Shown piece after piece: positions 10,869-23,334 of a stretch of DNA of 64,000 nucleotides. Under the pieces are notes generated by a model. It was not told the DNA's origin and did no database searches. It saw nothing but the letters and a program-made list of their open reading frames with translations. Both the position numbers and the translations under genes were made by a program. How positions within the stretch are numbered: position 1 is the first letter of the stretch; each line of letters begins with the position of its first letter. This stretch comes from Macrocystis pyrifera (Eukaryota; Sar; Phaeophyceae; Laminariales; Laminariaceae). The DNA lies in the NCBI GenBank assembly GCA_031763025.1, contig JASSKH010000020.1, positions 11,917,547 to 11,981,546 on the forward strand, read 5' to 3'.

Positions 10869-13800
10869 GTGCTGTCGTCTGTAGGAGGATGCGTGCTTCA
10901 AAATGGGTGTTCCTGATAATTTATGTCGTTGTGATACTCGCTTGAGGGGGTCAATACCCTTAAAAACCCAACTGACCCTGAGAGCAACGAATGTGCAACC
11001 AGCTGAACAAGCCATTGCCTAGTTAGGCCATTGTGATCGGAGTGTACAATTTCCCAAAAAAATCGATTTTGGGAAAAGTTGGAAAGTTCTACAGAGGTGC
11101 GGAGGAATTTTGTCAGTATGTGGGCATTTCAATATACTATGTAGGGCAAAATGTCAAGAAAGCTGATTTTTTCATATTCGGAAAGAAAACACAGAAGACA
11201 TACACAATTTGCGCGAAAGCAAGCTTGGAAATTCTGAGAAAAGCGTTTTCCGATATTAAAGGCCCATGTATATCGAAAATTGTGTAAAACGCACACTATT
11301 GATGTTGCAGCCTAAAGGCGTGCCTCCTTGGGTATCTTTTCAATTGAGGAGCCTGTCGGTCCCAGTGACATTGGGTAATTACTATTACGGGGGACCATTG
11401 TAAATAGGACCAAATATTGTCGGTAAAAATAGGTAAAGATGTAGGTTGTTGTGTATACCGTAGGTCCTCTTTACTATGGTCCCCCGTAATACTAATAATT
11501 GCAACCCCTATCGTAGCACGTGCCGGAAGTATAAGTGTACAAGTAGACATGTTCACAAGGCAAACATGCGATTATTGTCTATCACAATGGAGACTCGCCC
11601 TAAATGCAGATCGGCCCTACGAAACACGTTTTCCTGCAGGTCGTCGTTGGTCTGGTTGGTCGGGGCTTGCCCATCGATCGGACGGGTCTGTTAGGGAAAA
11701 CGCCACCGAAACACACTGCGACGACGCGCGACCGCCCATTTGCCAACCTCACACCCCCAAAGGGTTGAGTTCAGGGTGGTAGTCAGGGTTAGGGTTATGG
11801 CTTTTAGTCGGGGGTGGAAGTAGTCTCGGCGGACGTGCGAGATTTACGTTGACCACCAAAGATCTACAGGAGGTTTCAGCAGGACCGACCTGCATATGGA
11901 TTGAGCCCAGAATGGAGGAGATTCCGTTAATTCCGGGAAGGATTATAAGTAATAGAAACCGCCATCAATCTCACTGCTCTCTCGAGGCCTGAGGTCCGGT
12001 TTGGTAGGAGAGAAACCGCATCCCTTCTTTACTATCTCGTCCAAACGGCTCACCCTGAATGCAGGTACTCGTACCCCTTCGGAGATGGCCAGAACAAGGC
12101 CTTGATGTACTTCGACCTGCGCCTGATGGCCGAGGTGGCGGAAGCGGAGGGCGTGGACTTTCGAGTCGTGTACTTGCGCCGACCAGTCAAGGATGTAATC
12201 CTGGCTAACACCGTCCACCGCCGGTTCCAAGAGTGAGCGAATCCGTACAGCAGCGGCTGCTTTCCATGATTTCGTCTCTGCATCAGTTCGAGTGTCTAGA
12301 ATGTTTCACCCTTCGTACAGCCCATCGCCCACAGTTCATGATCTAGATATTTCTAGGAAGATAGATGTATCTCCGATTTTGTATGATCTGTGTCATGTTG
12401 CCAGATAGGACCCGCACAATCTATTAGATCTACAGTAGCACACGCATCCTGGGTTGGACCTGTACTATGCAGACAGATCCTGCAAAACGTCTCAGAACGG
12501 CAGGTGAGGAACTAGATCATCTACAGTAGATAGATCAGATAGATCAGATAGTAGAGCATGACCATCTGTATTATATGTCCGAGTTGTGGAATATTTCAAA
12601 CATATCACGGAATGTGCCACGGACGTCCGTCACTCGCAAACATATGTGGTATGTGGTATCTCGATCTCGGTGTGTGCGACAATAGAGCTTGTATCTCTCC
12701 AGAATGAAACAATAGCACGGGCACTGTTTGTGCAGGATACCCGTGAGGAGAATGTGGGGTAGAACACAAACCGTAGTAGTACTGCTTCGGGGAGTGCTGC
12801 ATGTCCTGGGAATTGCGCGACTTGGACGTTGAATTCCCCAGGGCTCTCTACGGGCCTGACCCGATTTACGAGTCGGATCAGGTGGGGTTCAACGCCGCAT
12901 GGGTTAGGGTTGGAGTTGATGGAGTGTTCAAGTTCTCACGGTTAGGATCTGGTCGGGTGGGGTCTGGAGGGGTTCAGACTATCACGGAGGTTCTTTAATA
13001 TCACGGATCCGATCTCCTCGGCTCAGCCGTTTCGTGGGTAGAGTCCAGTGACCCTACCCGACCCGATCCAATACAATCCGATCCGATCCGATCCGATCCG
13101 ATCCGATCCCTGGAAAGCGACCAGTCCTTTAAAGATCCCTGGTGCTTGTAACCACTTGCAAGACATTGTCGCGTCAACCCCAGTCCCCTGTGTCGAACAT
13201 TACGCACAGGGAGCGGGAGCAAGGACAATACGGAGATATTCCGTGTCTTGTACGGTATTTGATAGACACCACAAGTGTTTACTTCGAGAACACCATTGGC
13301 ATTGGGAAGGGCAGTCATCGACCCAGCTAAATTAACACAACCTACGACATGCCATACAGTAGACGGAGCCTTGTGTCGTATTTTTCCGTTGTGTTTCGTT
13401 GCAATTTCATGTGTAGCTTGGTTCGTAACATTCGCGATGGCGTGTCGGTTCGCGGAACATGGCTCATTTCCCCTTCTCCAGTCGGAGACGCTATCTGCGC
13501 TTGCTTGTCACTCACGCAGTCGACACGGCAATTAGCGGCAATGGATCATAGTCAAGGAAGTCCTAGACGAACAGCTCACCACACAGTGACCCATATTTAC
13601 GCTCAATCTTGGAACGGCATTGCCCTACCGACGCTGCATTTGTACTCGCTTTCCATTTCTTGGCCCGCTTGGGCTTCTGCTAACCTGTTGTTTTATGTAT
13701 CCGTTGTTTGGCGTGGCAGTGCAATAGGCCCCAGGCCTCACATCACCCTCGAGCAGCGTTTCATGGAGTACATGCAGATAGTTCTTACCGACATCGCTGT

Positions 13801-14113
13801 CATGCACTCCTTCCTCTCCGAACTGGACCCGGCCTTCGTAATCTGCCACGACTTCGAGCGCGCCGGAGAAGTCGAGCAATCATCTTCGATCGCAAAATTT
13901 CTCGCGCCTAACGCGGAGGTCGCTGTACCACTGAGAAAATCATTGATGGCTGCGGCGAGAGCTCGCGGCGCATCTGCCGAGCATCTACCGTTCTACGACG
14001 CTCATGTAGTTGCCGCACGCCTGCAGCGCAAGATTGACGCCCTTGAGTCGGGCCTTTGTAACCGTGTACACTTGGAGGCAAATATGTCTCATGGCGTCAC
14101 TGAAGGCGTGTGA
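10429..14113 (+). CDS. Sulfotransferase-like protein (3 exons, complete)
   Basis: The gene joins three exons, 10429-10868, 12065-12232 and 13735-14113, at GT/AG sites whose phases fit exactly (987 nt, 328 aa plus stop). Residues about 10-28 form a hydrophobic signal peptide or anchor. GLEGTGH at residues 65-71 resembles the PAPS-binding P-loop-like motif of a sulfotransferase-like family. Residues 183-201 (YLRRPVKDVILANTVHRRF) resemble the strand-and-arginine 3'-phosphate-binding region of sulfotransferases. Exon 3 is mostly helical and acidic and ends in TGA. If the family call is right, the protein would transfer sulfate from PAPS to a carbohydrate or protein in the Golgi lumen; the substrate is unknown. 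I chose ATG 10429 because it is the first ATG in frame and gives the signal-like N-terminus. Intron 1 carries a family A MITE. Alternative: a generic P-loop protein of another function. Confidence 0.72.
10869..12064 (+). other. Intron 1 of the sulfotransferase-like gene
   Basis: This 1196-nt intron contains a family A MITE (11384-11490). An 84-codon open stretch at 11033-11287 is A/T-biased and resembles no family I know. A short GGGTTAGGGTT tract lies near 11780. Confidence 0.6.
11384..11490. mobile_element. MITE family A copy in sulfotransferase intron 1
   Basis: Near-perfect 107-bp foldback, flanked by ACT on both sides (11381-11383 and 11491-11493), a possible 3-bp target duplication. 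Confidence 0.93.
12065..12232 (+). CDS. Sulfotransferase-like gene, exon 2
   Basis: The acceptor AATGCAG precedes GTACTCG and the donor is GTGAGC. The 168-nt exon closes the frame on both sides and encodes the second conserved block ending in HRRFQ. Confidence 0.72.
12233..13734 (+). other. Intron 2 of the sulfotransferase-like gene
   Basis: A 1.5-kb intron with GATC-rich simple sequence near 12490-12560 and a tandem GATCC run near 13075-13110 that flips direction around 13060. I see no gene in it. Confidence 0.6.
13735..14113 (+). CDS. Sulfotransferase-like gene, exon 3 and stop
   Basis: The acceptor GGCCCCAG precedes GCCTCAC, the first base completes a Glu codon, and the frame runs 126 codons to TGA at 14111. 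The same frame is open upstream to 13349, which I read as intron because the acceptor and phase fit here. Confidence 0.7.
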
Positions 14114-15325
14114 CGAACGGCAATTGGTTCGACAACAGTCGTGACGTAAGCTTGCTATATAAAGCCGTAACTTCTAAGTTTTGGAGTGAATTACGTCGGC
14201 CGTACGCTCTGTGACCGGTGCTTGGGTTTTGACAAACGACTGTCCTTGAACATTTTCGATAGTAGCAGGGCTGACCCCAGCCAATATCCACGTGTACGCA
14301 CGCCATACGGCGGCGACATCCCGTTCTGTTTGTATGCACCATGTTGATCTTTGGCTGTAAGGCGTGATCACGATGGAGGGGGGGGTGGTCTTGTAACCGG
14401 GTATATAGAGCGTTGCACATGCTACATTGAAAAAAACCGCAAAGGTGCGGAACGGGTGAGGGTTGTCAATTGCCCCACATCGTAGATACTGATCACCCAC
14501 CAGAGGAGATTCATGTGGCAACCCGCGTGATTTGGTTATGATGGCGTGTTTGCCATGTGGTACCAACAATACTGTACCGTGGGATGTTCAGAGATAAGTA
14601 TCGTGGATCGTTCGGGCCTATTCAGGGTTATTCTATATTACATCTCTGTCCCCGCAATGGTGCTATGGGTTCATGTTCGTATCGTCTACGTCGACGCGTT
14701 TGGGTCAGTTGTGCCGCGCTGCATTTGTCGAAGTTGGGAGCAGCCGTGGATGAGTGCACTGCACACAGACACAATCATCGAGTCGACTGCGGGTCTCGTC
14801 ATTAGTGACACTTTGGTGCCATGGTGCCATCCGCGGGGAGGTTTTTAGCTGTGGGGATGCTGTCGGAAAGCACCAACCACTGCTTTTTCGTGAAGCCATC
14901 CAGGTTCGCCGAGCGCGAGCACTAACCCTAACCCTAGCCTACGATATCAACTGTGATCGCCAACAACCACATTCCATACGAGTGGCGGTTCGCGCGTCCT
15001 CGACGGTTTCAAACGTATAGTGACGTATCAATAGTACTAGCCACGCGGTGGGCTTGCTGAATGTGTTCTTCACGCCAGTCGTGTACACGAGTGCCCAAGT
15101 TCCGCAGGAATCGCGGCATGCGGTGCCCCATCCCGCGGGGCTCCCGTTTCATGACGTTAAGGAACAATTGCGAATTATCGTAAGCGGGCAATCCGTTGGT
15201 CTATAACATGGTCTCCCACCGGATATAGCGAGTTTCCTTGGACCTTTGCAGGTTCCCTCCATGCGTTCTCTCGGGGGACCAGAGCAGAGAGCATTCCGCT
15301 GCCGAAGTTCGGGCACCGTTGTGAG
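14114..15325. other. Intergenic, no gene seen
   Basis: Downstream of the sulfotransferase-like stop; contains CTAACCCTAACCCTAG at 14923-14938, a short telomere-like string. Confidence 0.45.
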
Positions 15326-15330
15326 ACGCT

Positions 15331-15503
15331 GCGGCAGTCCCAAACCATGATATTGCAGCGATCCCAAAAACGATGTTTCATCCGTCCCTAAACAACGATG
15401 TTGTACGAGTAGCGACTCCAGAAACGATTTTATCATTTCATTCCCAAACGATGACCGATGCAGCGACTGCAGAAACGATGCCTCAGAAGTCCTAAACGGT
15501 GAC
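15331..15503. repeat. Degenerate CCCAGAAACGATG array, short
   Basis: About five units of 30-40 bp (GCAGTCCCAAACCATGATAT, GCGATCCCAAAAACGATG, GCGACTCCAGAAACGATT). Same family as 18051-18560. Confidence 0.7.
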
Positions 15504-16539
15504 CTAATGTCAGGATTTGCTCGCTGGGCGTGTGGTTCACGCCTCCTGGGCTACGCCAGGCAACCCGCAGGCGGCAAGTATCTGCCAGACGAGGTCAGCC
15601 CACTGATTGCTGCAGGAGCTCCAGCACCGAACGGTTTATAAAATAACGGTACTCAAGGCCAGTGCTTTAAGATGCTTCAAGACTTGATTGTCGGTCGTGT
15701 CCGAGAGGACAAGAGAAAAAGAGAGGGCAGGATGAGGAGAAGCGGGGGGGGGGGGGGGGGGATGAGGAGTGATGGGGTGTGCAGGGACCATGCTTGTATA
15801 ACAATGAAAGCAAAACAGAACAAAGGTATTTATGAAGATCCCTCTTCGTATGGTGCAATAAAGAGCCAAACCCGAAGACCAAATACCCTTGTTCCTTAGA
15901 TTGGTCCGTAAAAGAAGGGTTATCTCGAGGCTTCTCTGTTCTGACCATGCCACGTACCTGGTATCTATTGAACTGGTAAATGTGGCATACCGCACTGCTG
16001 TACTGCCGTAGCACCTTATGCGGCTGTGGTCTACTTGCTACAGGGGTCTATATTTCCTATCGGTGACTCGGTGTAGGCTACAAGCTACTACGGGGTGCAT
16101 GGTAGTTTTCCTTAATACGGCCCCTTGGTGGCGGTGGCATAGTCACAATCTATACATTCAACGACAAAGTTGGATGATCCCACAATCAGGTTGCACTCTT
16201 GCTTGAACGTTGCTGCAAGTGTCGTATCCTACTCCGTTGTATGTTCAGCTCTGGTCTAGCTGGTTTATTCGTGTACTTGTCTGTACTACGTGTCGGCACA
16301 TTTCGCGCGTGCATCCCTGCTGTCTCGCCAAATAAGTAACATTGCCACCAGTAGTATTTTGCGGCACCGCAACGACATCAACCTCTCTTGCATCACCTAT
16401 GATGAGTGACGAACCTTTGTAAAGCTATTGCAACAACACGCCTAACCTGGCGAAATGAAAAAAACACAGTATTGTTGGGGCGGGTTGGAAGCATGGACGA
16501 GCATGCGAACCGCAAACGTTTCACGCATCGGCCTTCCAC

Positions 16540-17780
16540 TTGAATCTTCGCCAGTCTACACAAAACGAACCTTCGGTGACCCCTCGTAGTATTTCGGTGA
16601 AAGCTCGTAGTTGTTGTTGGTGCGCTGACTGCAAAAGCTCCGGCAGTCCGATCATACCGTGCTGTAGCGATTCCAACCGTTGTCGCTCCGGCATCCCACC
16701 CGAATATATGTTTGTACCAGAGGACTCCTACTGTAGCTTGTGAGATGTTGCCCTTGACGGCCCTTGTTGCGATATCCCGAGCAAAGATGTGAAACTCCTG
16801 TCGACGTCGTCCTCAAAATCAAAGACCGGCTTGTTTTCGGTGTCATCAGGGCCGACTCAGGCGCTCACCGCAGCTCCCGTGTGCGGACATCTCGTCCGTG
16901 AGCGCGGAGCTCGTCTGCATCGTTAAGTGTGGTCGCCCTGGATGTACAGTGCACATCTCTTCTGCCCAGTGTTGCTCCATGAACTACCATTCGCCTTCAG
17001 TCCAGCGGGTCCCCTGGCCTTCCCGTGGACCTTTGAAGGAACGACGCAGTCACTTCTATCTTGTCCCATATTGTTGCAGATTTGGCAGATGATAGAAATA
17101 GAAAGTGATGCCGGTGCTGCTACCATGACCGTACCACGGTCAGCGACCAATACCGTCTTGTTCCGCGACAGCCCGTCTATGTAGAGGTGGCATAGTACTG
17201 ACTAAATATTCGGGAGATCAAAGTCTGGGCACGTCCCGGTACCTCTCACTCAGACTTTGGAGAATGACGTAGGTGAAATGCCTCTCTGTAGTCGGTTTCT
17301 CTATCTCGGTCAGAAGGTTACGCAGTTACGTGAGTTGTCGGGGTGTTTTGTCCCGTCGTCATTCTCGTAGCAGTGAAGGCCTCGTGTGTGGCACGGAGAG
17401 TCTCGTAGGCGACCTAAGTTTTTCAACGACAGCTCTTTCACCGCCTTGATTCCGTTGCCGCGATTTCCGCGTGCGCTCTCTGCGTATGTATTCAGCAGAG
17501 CGATCGACTTCTCGATGACTATGTAGAGGATAGAAAAAAAAAATACAGTGGGAGCGGTTGCGTTCGGCTTGGCGTTGGTCAAGGTAATTTTAGTGAAGTC
17601 GTCGCCCCCGATGTCGTGATACTGGTCGGCCTGCCTTGTCCCTCGAGTGTGTGGAGGATATCTGGACAGAAGATGCTCAGCATGAAGCCAACCTCTTTGT
17701 ACCAGCCATCAAACTGGTCAGGGTATGTACCGCTGAAAAACTTGATACTCCTTAAGGCGCTGGGAAGGCCGCCCATCACG
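16540..17780 (-). pseudogene. Decayed LTR-retroelement gag-like fragment
   Basis: Minus strand from 17779: a gag-like head (LRSIKFFSGTYPDQFDGWYK) continues, after a frame change near 17590, into ALLNTYAESARGNRGNGIKA and KELSLKNLG. A zinc-knuckle-like CQICNNMGQ...C lies near 17085-17120 with the His replaced. Several stops and frame shifts follow. Order and spacing resemble a Ty1/copia Gag, but no pol motif is visible. Confidence 0.4.
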
Positions 17781-18050
17781 TTGAAATCTCCCCTATTCCA
17801 GCAGAGTTAGTCCTCTCGAACATAGCAGCAGCCAAAAAGTATGCGTAGTCAATTCGAAGGACCTCCGTGAGAGTTTACGTGCAGTCGTTCTTACTGTATC
17901 AACAGCAGCACCAGTGCAGCAGCAGGGTTAGTAGTTTAGTGTGGAACGAGTCGGTTACGTACCCACGAGGGCTAAACCGAACCTGACATGTCGAAGCTAA
18001 TCCTGCCTCACTCGACGAAACGTAAACGAACCAATCACATCCTTATAGTA

Positions 18051-18624
18051 GGTCGTTCCAGCGATCCCAGATGATATGTTTGACCAATCTCAGACGATGG
18101 CGTTGCACCTACCCTAAAAATGACGCCCGGCAGCCCCAAACGATTATGCGACAACGATCATAGACGCAAGATTACAGTTGTCCCAAACGATTGTGTTGCG
18201 ACGAGCCCAGACAAGGTGAGCCGGCACAGTCTCAAACATGACGTTGTACAAACCCCAGAAACAGTCTTCCCGCAGTCATGAAAGATGATGTTGCGGCACG
18301 TCCAGAAGCGATAATCCGGCAGTCCGATATTAGAAAGTATTAGTGACCCCAAACGCGATGCTTCGTTAATCCTCAACGACTATGTTGCAACGACCCCAGA
18401 GACAACATGTTCCGCCAATCTCAAATTATGGTGTGGGGAATCCAGAGACCGTCCCTCCGGCAATTCCAGAAGATGGTACCTGTGACTCGATCCCGGAGAA
18501 AAGTTTTTCTGCGGTGATCCCACAAACATGACGCGGCGTTCCGAGTACATTGCTCCGACAATGACACGACAAGCAATCCCGGGTGATCCGATGCTCCTCC
18601 ATCGGTCAATGATGGTGATGATGG

Positions 18625-18656
<32 letters not shown>

Positions 18657-18692
18657 GTGATGGTGATGATGATGATGATGATGATGATGGTC

Positions 18693-18724
<32 letters not shown>

Positions 18725-18780
18725 ATAATGATCCCAGACATCGATGTTGCCCCAACGATCTCTGTCAGTGATGTTCTTGC
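18051..18780. repeat. Degenerate CCCAGACGATG array interrupted by ATG repeat
   Basis: More than a dozen degenerate 30-40 bp units (CGATCCCAGATGATATG, CGACCCCAGAGACAACATG, CAATCTCA...). The (GAT)n block at 18610-18726 sits within it. Confidence 0.7.
18610..18726. repeat. (GAT)n trinucleotide repeat
   Basis: About 38 units with occasional GGT/CAT interruptions. Produces artefactual poly-Met and poly-Ile frames. Confidence 0.95.
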
Positions 18781-19299
18781 TTGATGCGGAGGTGTAGGCT
18801 CTTTTAGCAGCAAGAGCAGGAACGGTCGGTGTTGTTGGGGCGACGCAAAAGAGAAAAAGGGGCCAGGGACATCGATCCAGGCTGGATTTCAATACTTGAG
18901 CAATAGTGCCTTCTCCACGAATTTCGACAAGAGGGCTCCCCGTAGACATATTTCCGGATGAATCTCAACCTACAGTACCCTCTCCGTGCATACTTTCTTA
19001 TCTGCTGCCCTTTACTGGAAACCTGCCTGCTGCTTGCCCGGAACAATGCAACGGAGCAGGAGCAATAATGTTGCCCCCTCACCCGCCCAATACGAACGTG
19101 TAACCTTGCCGCCCGCGTGTGCTCTGCTGCTGTAGTTGCCCCGCTTTGAACTTTAGCAGAACGGCCCTTGCAGTATGCGATATATAGCCCAACAAAAAAA
19201 AAAAAAAAAATGCAGTAGCTCCTTCGGGGCTTCAAAGAGAAAATTGACGAAAACGATGACAGTATCATCAGCCACACGGAGTAGCTTGGGGGCTTGGCT

Positions 19300-19345
19300 G
19301 AGAAATGCGGGGGGAGGGGGGGGGGGGGGGGGGGGGGGGGAGGAG
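19300..19345. repeat. G-rich tract
   Basis: Near-pure G for about 40 bases with two A interruptions. Confidence 0.9.
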
Positions 19346-20439
19346 GGGGTGCTTAAGTTTTGCTTACCATGGCATTTTGACCCTTGACCACGCATCCCCT
19401 TCGAAGCGGAGCACCGGGGGGAGTGGCTTAGTTTTGAGGGGGCGCAAGAGAAGGTCGCCCGTCTCCTGCTCCATCGTGATTCGTTCCAAAATTTCTCCCA
19501 ACGCACCGAAAGCGCCCGCGTGGGGGGTGGGGCGTACTCATTCGTTGCTTGCCTTAGTCATCTGACCATTTGAGAGGGGGCAGGAATTTGAAAATACCAG
19601 GGTGATAACTTAAAGGAGAGTAGCATGCAGTAAATGTTCGCTTTGGGCGGCGCGCGAGCAGAAATTGTTCTTCGCCCGATTCGACCATTTCGAAAGACCC
19701 TCACGACGCTCCGTGGAGGGGTGTGGGGGGAGGCTACTTTAGGGGTCAGGGGCAAGGAGCAGAATACAACGGTGGTAGTATTAAAAGTGGGAACATGCTC
19801 CTCTTGTTGTTGGTGTTCCAGTTCGTCGTGTGGCCTGCGGGCAAGAACACGTGGGAGATATACCGTAGTCCGTCACCCCGCTCTGTCGCGAGACCGCTTC
19901 AAAAGATCACCCCGACACGCCGAGGCCTAACCCTAGCTATGGAGGGGGGGGGGGGCGGTTCTATGGACAAAATAAGTATCTGCGTCTGTTGAGGGGTAGT
20001 TGCAGTAATAGTCATACCGGTTATATGTATCACTGCTACCATACCGTACGTACTATTAATGTCAGCGTTACTGGCTTTCTTGCCGGCCGTGACTGCATTT
20101 TCGTGCTTTACCGTTCTTCGGTGGGTGGGGGTGGGGTATAGAGTCGTCTGCCTGCCTGCGCGTGTCAAATATATTACTTGAAACGCAATAATGGTTGATA
20201 AACATCGTCACAACAAGGCTTTGCTTTCATTTTGGCGCTTCAGCTGGTTTGATTGTTGTTGTTTCGCTGTTGTAGTGGCGGTGGTGGTGGTGGTGGTTGT
20301 TGTGCTCACATCATCCCACTCGTGTTTGTCCAAAAATAGTGAGTCCGTTGATCACAGGACAGGCTCCAAAAACTGGACAGGAGCGGAAGAATACCCCTCT
20401 CAAACAGGGGGGAAGACATCTTGCTGTTTCTGCCGGCTG

Positions 20440-20525
20440 TTGCTGTTGTTGCTGTTGTTGCTGTTGTTGCTGCTGTTGCTGTTGCTGATGTTGCTGTTGA
20501 TGATGATGATGTTGCTGTTTTGTTG
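20440..20525. repeat. (TGT/TGC)n repeat
   Basis: Imperfect TGTTGC trinucleotide run between two family C MITE neighbours. Confidence 0.9.
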
Positions 20526-20606
20526 CTGCTATCGTCGCTGTTGTCGTTAATCCAGTAATATAGCCATCCGATAATGTGAAGCATGGTGGTGTCACTGAGC
20601 TTCAAG

Positions 20607-20694
20607 TTTTAGGCCTGCAATCCCGTTTTGGGGGCAAAGTACTTAGAATTTGACTGGTTTGTGTCACCAAAACGGGACTTGCGGTTCTAAAAGG
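20607..20694. mobile_element. MITE family C copy
   Basis: Foldback with TGCAATCCCGTTTTGGGG and CCAAAACGGGACTTGCGG arms around an AATTTGACTGG core. Confidence 0.75.
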
Positions 20695-21110
20695 GACAAC
20701 ACCAAGAAAGTAAAGGTGAACAAAAAAAATGCTGGTTTGGCTGGTTTTGCTGATAGTATCATCGATGTCGGTGTTACTGCTGTTGTTGGTGTTGTCGAGG
20801 TTGATTGTTGTGCTTGGTATACTATGATACTAATTTGAAGGAACATTGACGACAATGTTGCTGCTGAGTTGTTGTTGTGTTGTTGGTGTTCATCTTCCCT
20901 CTTGCTGGTCAACAATGCCTGGTATTATGAACCAGGGTACCTTCTTTCTGTCGTTTGTGCCCGTATACTAAAAATAACGAGAAATTGGTTGTGCTTTATT
21001 CGTTTTGCTGTTGAAGTTTATATGACTAATTTAAGTGGAAATTTGTATCACCAGTTAGTTATATATGTATGTATGGTTTTACTTGTATCACCAGTTAGTA
21101 ACATGTACGT

Positions 21111-21449
21111 GGCGTCCCCGGTGGCTTTGGTAGGTGGTCCGCGAGCCTATCAGGATTAATTTCGTGAGTTCCAGTCTCACCGAGTGCATGCTCGTAGGGA
21201 CTTTTTCTTGCATAAAATTGATTAGCGGAAAGCGCGAGAGCGTGAGTTAGCTGTACATTCGATGAAAATCGACGAGCAGTGGGAATGCTGAACCCTATGC
21301 GCGTTAAAAAACTAAAAGCACGTACCGGGGGGGAGAAGGGACGACACCTGTGACCACGGCTTGTCCAGAAGATCGCTGAGGGTAAATCCTCCTACGAATT
21401 AGGCTGGAAAGTAAAAGTGATGTTAAAAAAATAATAATAAAAAAAATAC
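21111..21449 (+). mobile_element. tRNA-derived SINE, copy 1
   Basis: A tRNA-like head (GGCGTCCCCGGTGGCTTTGG; B-box-like GAGTTCCAGTCTCACC) is followed by a ~240-bp body with AGCGGAAAGCGCGAGAGCGT and GACGACACCTGTGACCACGG, ending in an A-rich tail. Highly similar to the copy at 46962, 25.9 kb away, in the same orientation. Confidence 0.82.
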
Positions 21450-21570
21450 CAGGTATATGGTTTATCTGTGCTGCGAGGCCACGAGTACTTGCAGTTAGTT
21501 TGTAGTTGTTATTACGTACAAAGACTGTACGTATGCGTGTCTTATTTTCTGTGTTTCGGTTGCCGTACCT

Positions 21571-21670
21571 CCCTTTAGAACCGCGGTCCCGTTTTGGGCA
21601 CAAACCAGTCAAATTCCAAGTAGTAGTTTGTCCCCAGACAGCAGAACGGGACTAACGTGCTAAAAGGGTT
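21571..21670. mobile_element. MITE family C copy, inverted core
   Basis: CCCTTTAGAACCGCGGTCCC left arm and AACGGGACTAACGTGC then AAAAGGG right arm. Confidence 0.75.
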
Positions 21671-21982
21671 GATGTTTGAATCCTTTTCCATTAATGAATT
21701 CCATGGGCTACTACTTGTGAGGTGGGTGTGGGTGAGGAAATCCCGACACGCTGATCAATCTTGAAATTAATGTACTCAAAAGACAGACAGAAGACACACC
21801 CTTCTTTTCTCAAAAAAATCAGGCTTGCTTGGCCAGAATCCATTCCTTGTTTTGTGTTGCGTTCACATTGTGTGTGTCAGTATCATGCGAAATATAATAG
21901 CCATGGGAGATGCTCGACGTTGTGCTCAAGTAAGTGTGGTGTCACAATAAGGCGCTTGCTCACAGATAATATTACGAGGTAT

Positions 21983-22078
21983 TAACCCTTTCAGTACCGC
22001 AGTCCCTTTTTGGGGTCAAATCACTTGGAATTAGAGTGGTTTGTCCCCAAATCGGGACTGCGGTACTAAAGGGGTTAA
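21983..22078. mobile_element. MITE family C copy, best preserved
   Basis: TAACCCTTTCAGTACCGCAG pairs with CTGCGGTACTAAAGGGGTTA over about 30 bp around AATTAGAGTGG. Confidence 0.88.
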
Positions 22079-22079
22079 A

Positions 22080-23334
22080 TAGTTGTGCTTCTGTTAATAG
22101 TTGGCGGGCCCATACTGCTGTACTGCTTGCTGTAACTACACGTAGCAATATCAGATACACTGCTGTACGAGTACACATCACGGCACATGAGCAGTGCACA
22201 ACATCCACGGAACAGGAATATTATGGAATAATTTTAAGAGTGAACTCTACGTAGAATACTACTGTTGATACTGGTACTCGTAGTACTGCTCTGTACTGCT
22301 GCTGATGATGATGATGATGCAGTCGTCCACAAGCTGGATTTCTCGTCGTTCATTATCAATGACATGTTTATCCTGTTGTTTATCGGCTATTGGGAATGGC
22401 GTGGAATAGCCCTATTGCTGTGGCCGTGTGTTCCGCAATCCGTATTACATTACATGACAGGTACTACATCAGTAGTACTGGTACAACAAAGAGCAGAGTA
22501 ACTAACTGGCTGCTACTCGTAACAGCTAGCTGCTGCTTGCTGTGTCAACATCGGATTTTCGATGTTTTCTGCAAAATCTACAATAGATTACACGTAGCGT
22601 ACGTACAGCGAGGCGAGCACAGAGCATCATCACAGCGAGCCAGCGAGCAGGGAGCCTTTCGATCAGTACCGAGCAAACGCCACACACAGCAGTTGGCTAA
22701 TGTTCATCACACACGCCTCGTACGATCCCCTGGCACAGACATGATGCGGATATTATGCGGACAGAATAGTCGTATAGTCGTACACTAATCAGCGAACAGG
22801 AACACTTTAAACAACGATTAGATTTTGTTCAAATTTTGTTCCAGCGCAACGAAAAAAAAAACGATCATGATACAAAAATATCTCATAAAAAGAGTGGGTA
22901 AAATTATATTAATTCATCTCTGGATATAATCGAACTGAAAATATTTTTTATAAATTTTGAAATACGTCAGCTGTGTTTTTGAAAAACTTCGGGAAAAGTT
23001 TTCTGACTCTTCCTGAGCGCTGATTGGTCAGTTTAAACTAAAAAGCGGAGGAAACTGGTGATTTAGGGTCCCCGAAGCTCGGAAAATGTAAAAAAATCAC
23101 TGCTGGGGGTCCTCGCCGCAAGAGCTTCACATTCAAAACATCGCCGTGATCTACACAACGAGCGCACTCCTCATCCTGCCCTCAGCACCCATTCATTCCG
23201 AGAGCTCTTTTTCTAGCATTGTTGCAAAAAGCATAAAAGCGGAGACAGATCTCGGGCCGGGTTGTGTTTGTTGTTCCTTAAAAGCCGACGAGCCTCCGAG
23301 ACACAGCACAAGGAAGTTTCCAAGCCCATAAAAA
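22080..23334. other. Region upstream of the glycosyltransferase-like gene
   Basis: AT-rich between 22800 and 23000, then more balanced sequence likely to include the 5' untranslated region. No gene seen. Confidence 0.4.

Noticed and set aside
11033-11287. 84-codon open frame inside intron 1 of the sulfotransferase-like gene
   Set aside because: AT-rich and lysine-biased, no ATG start, no known family.
15507-15641. 44-codon open frame with KYLPDEVSPLI
   Set aside because: Too short and unrecognised; no splice partners found.
18380-18949. 189-codon minus-strand frame with poly-Ile
   Set aside because: Generated by the (GAT)n repeat.
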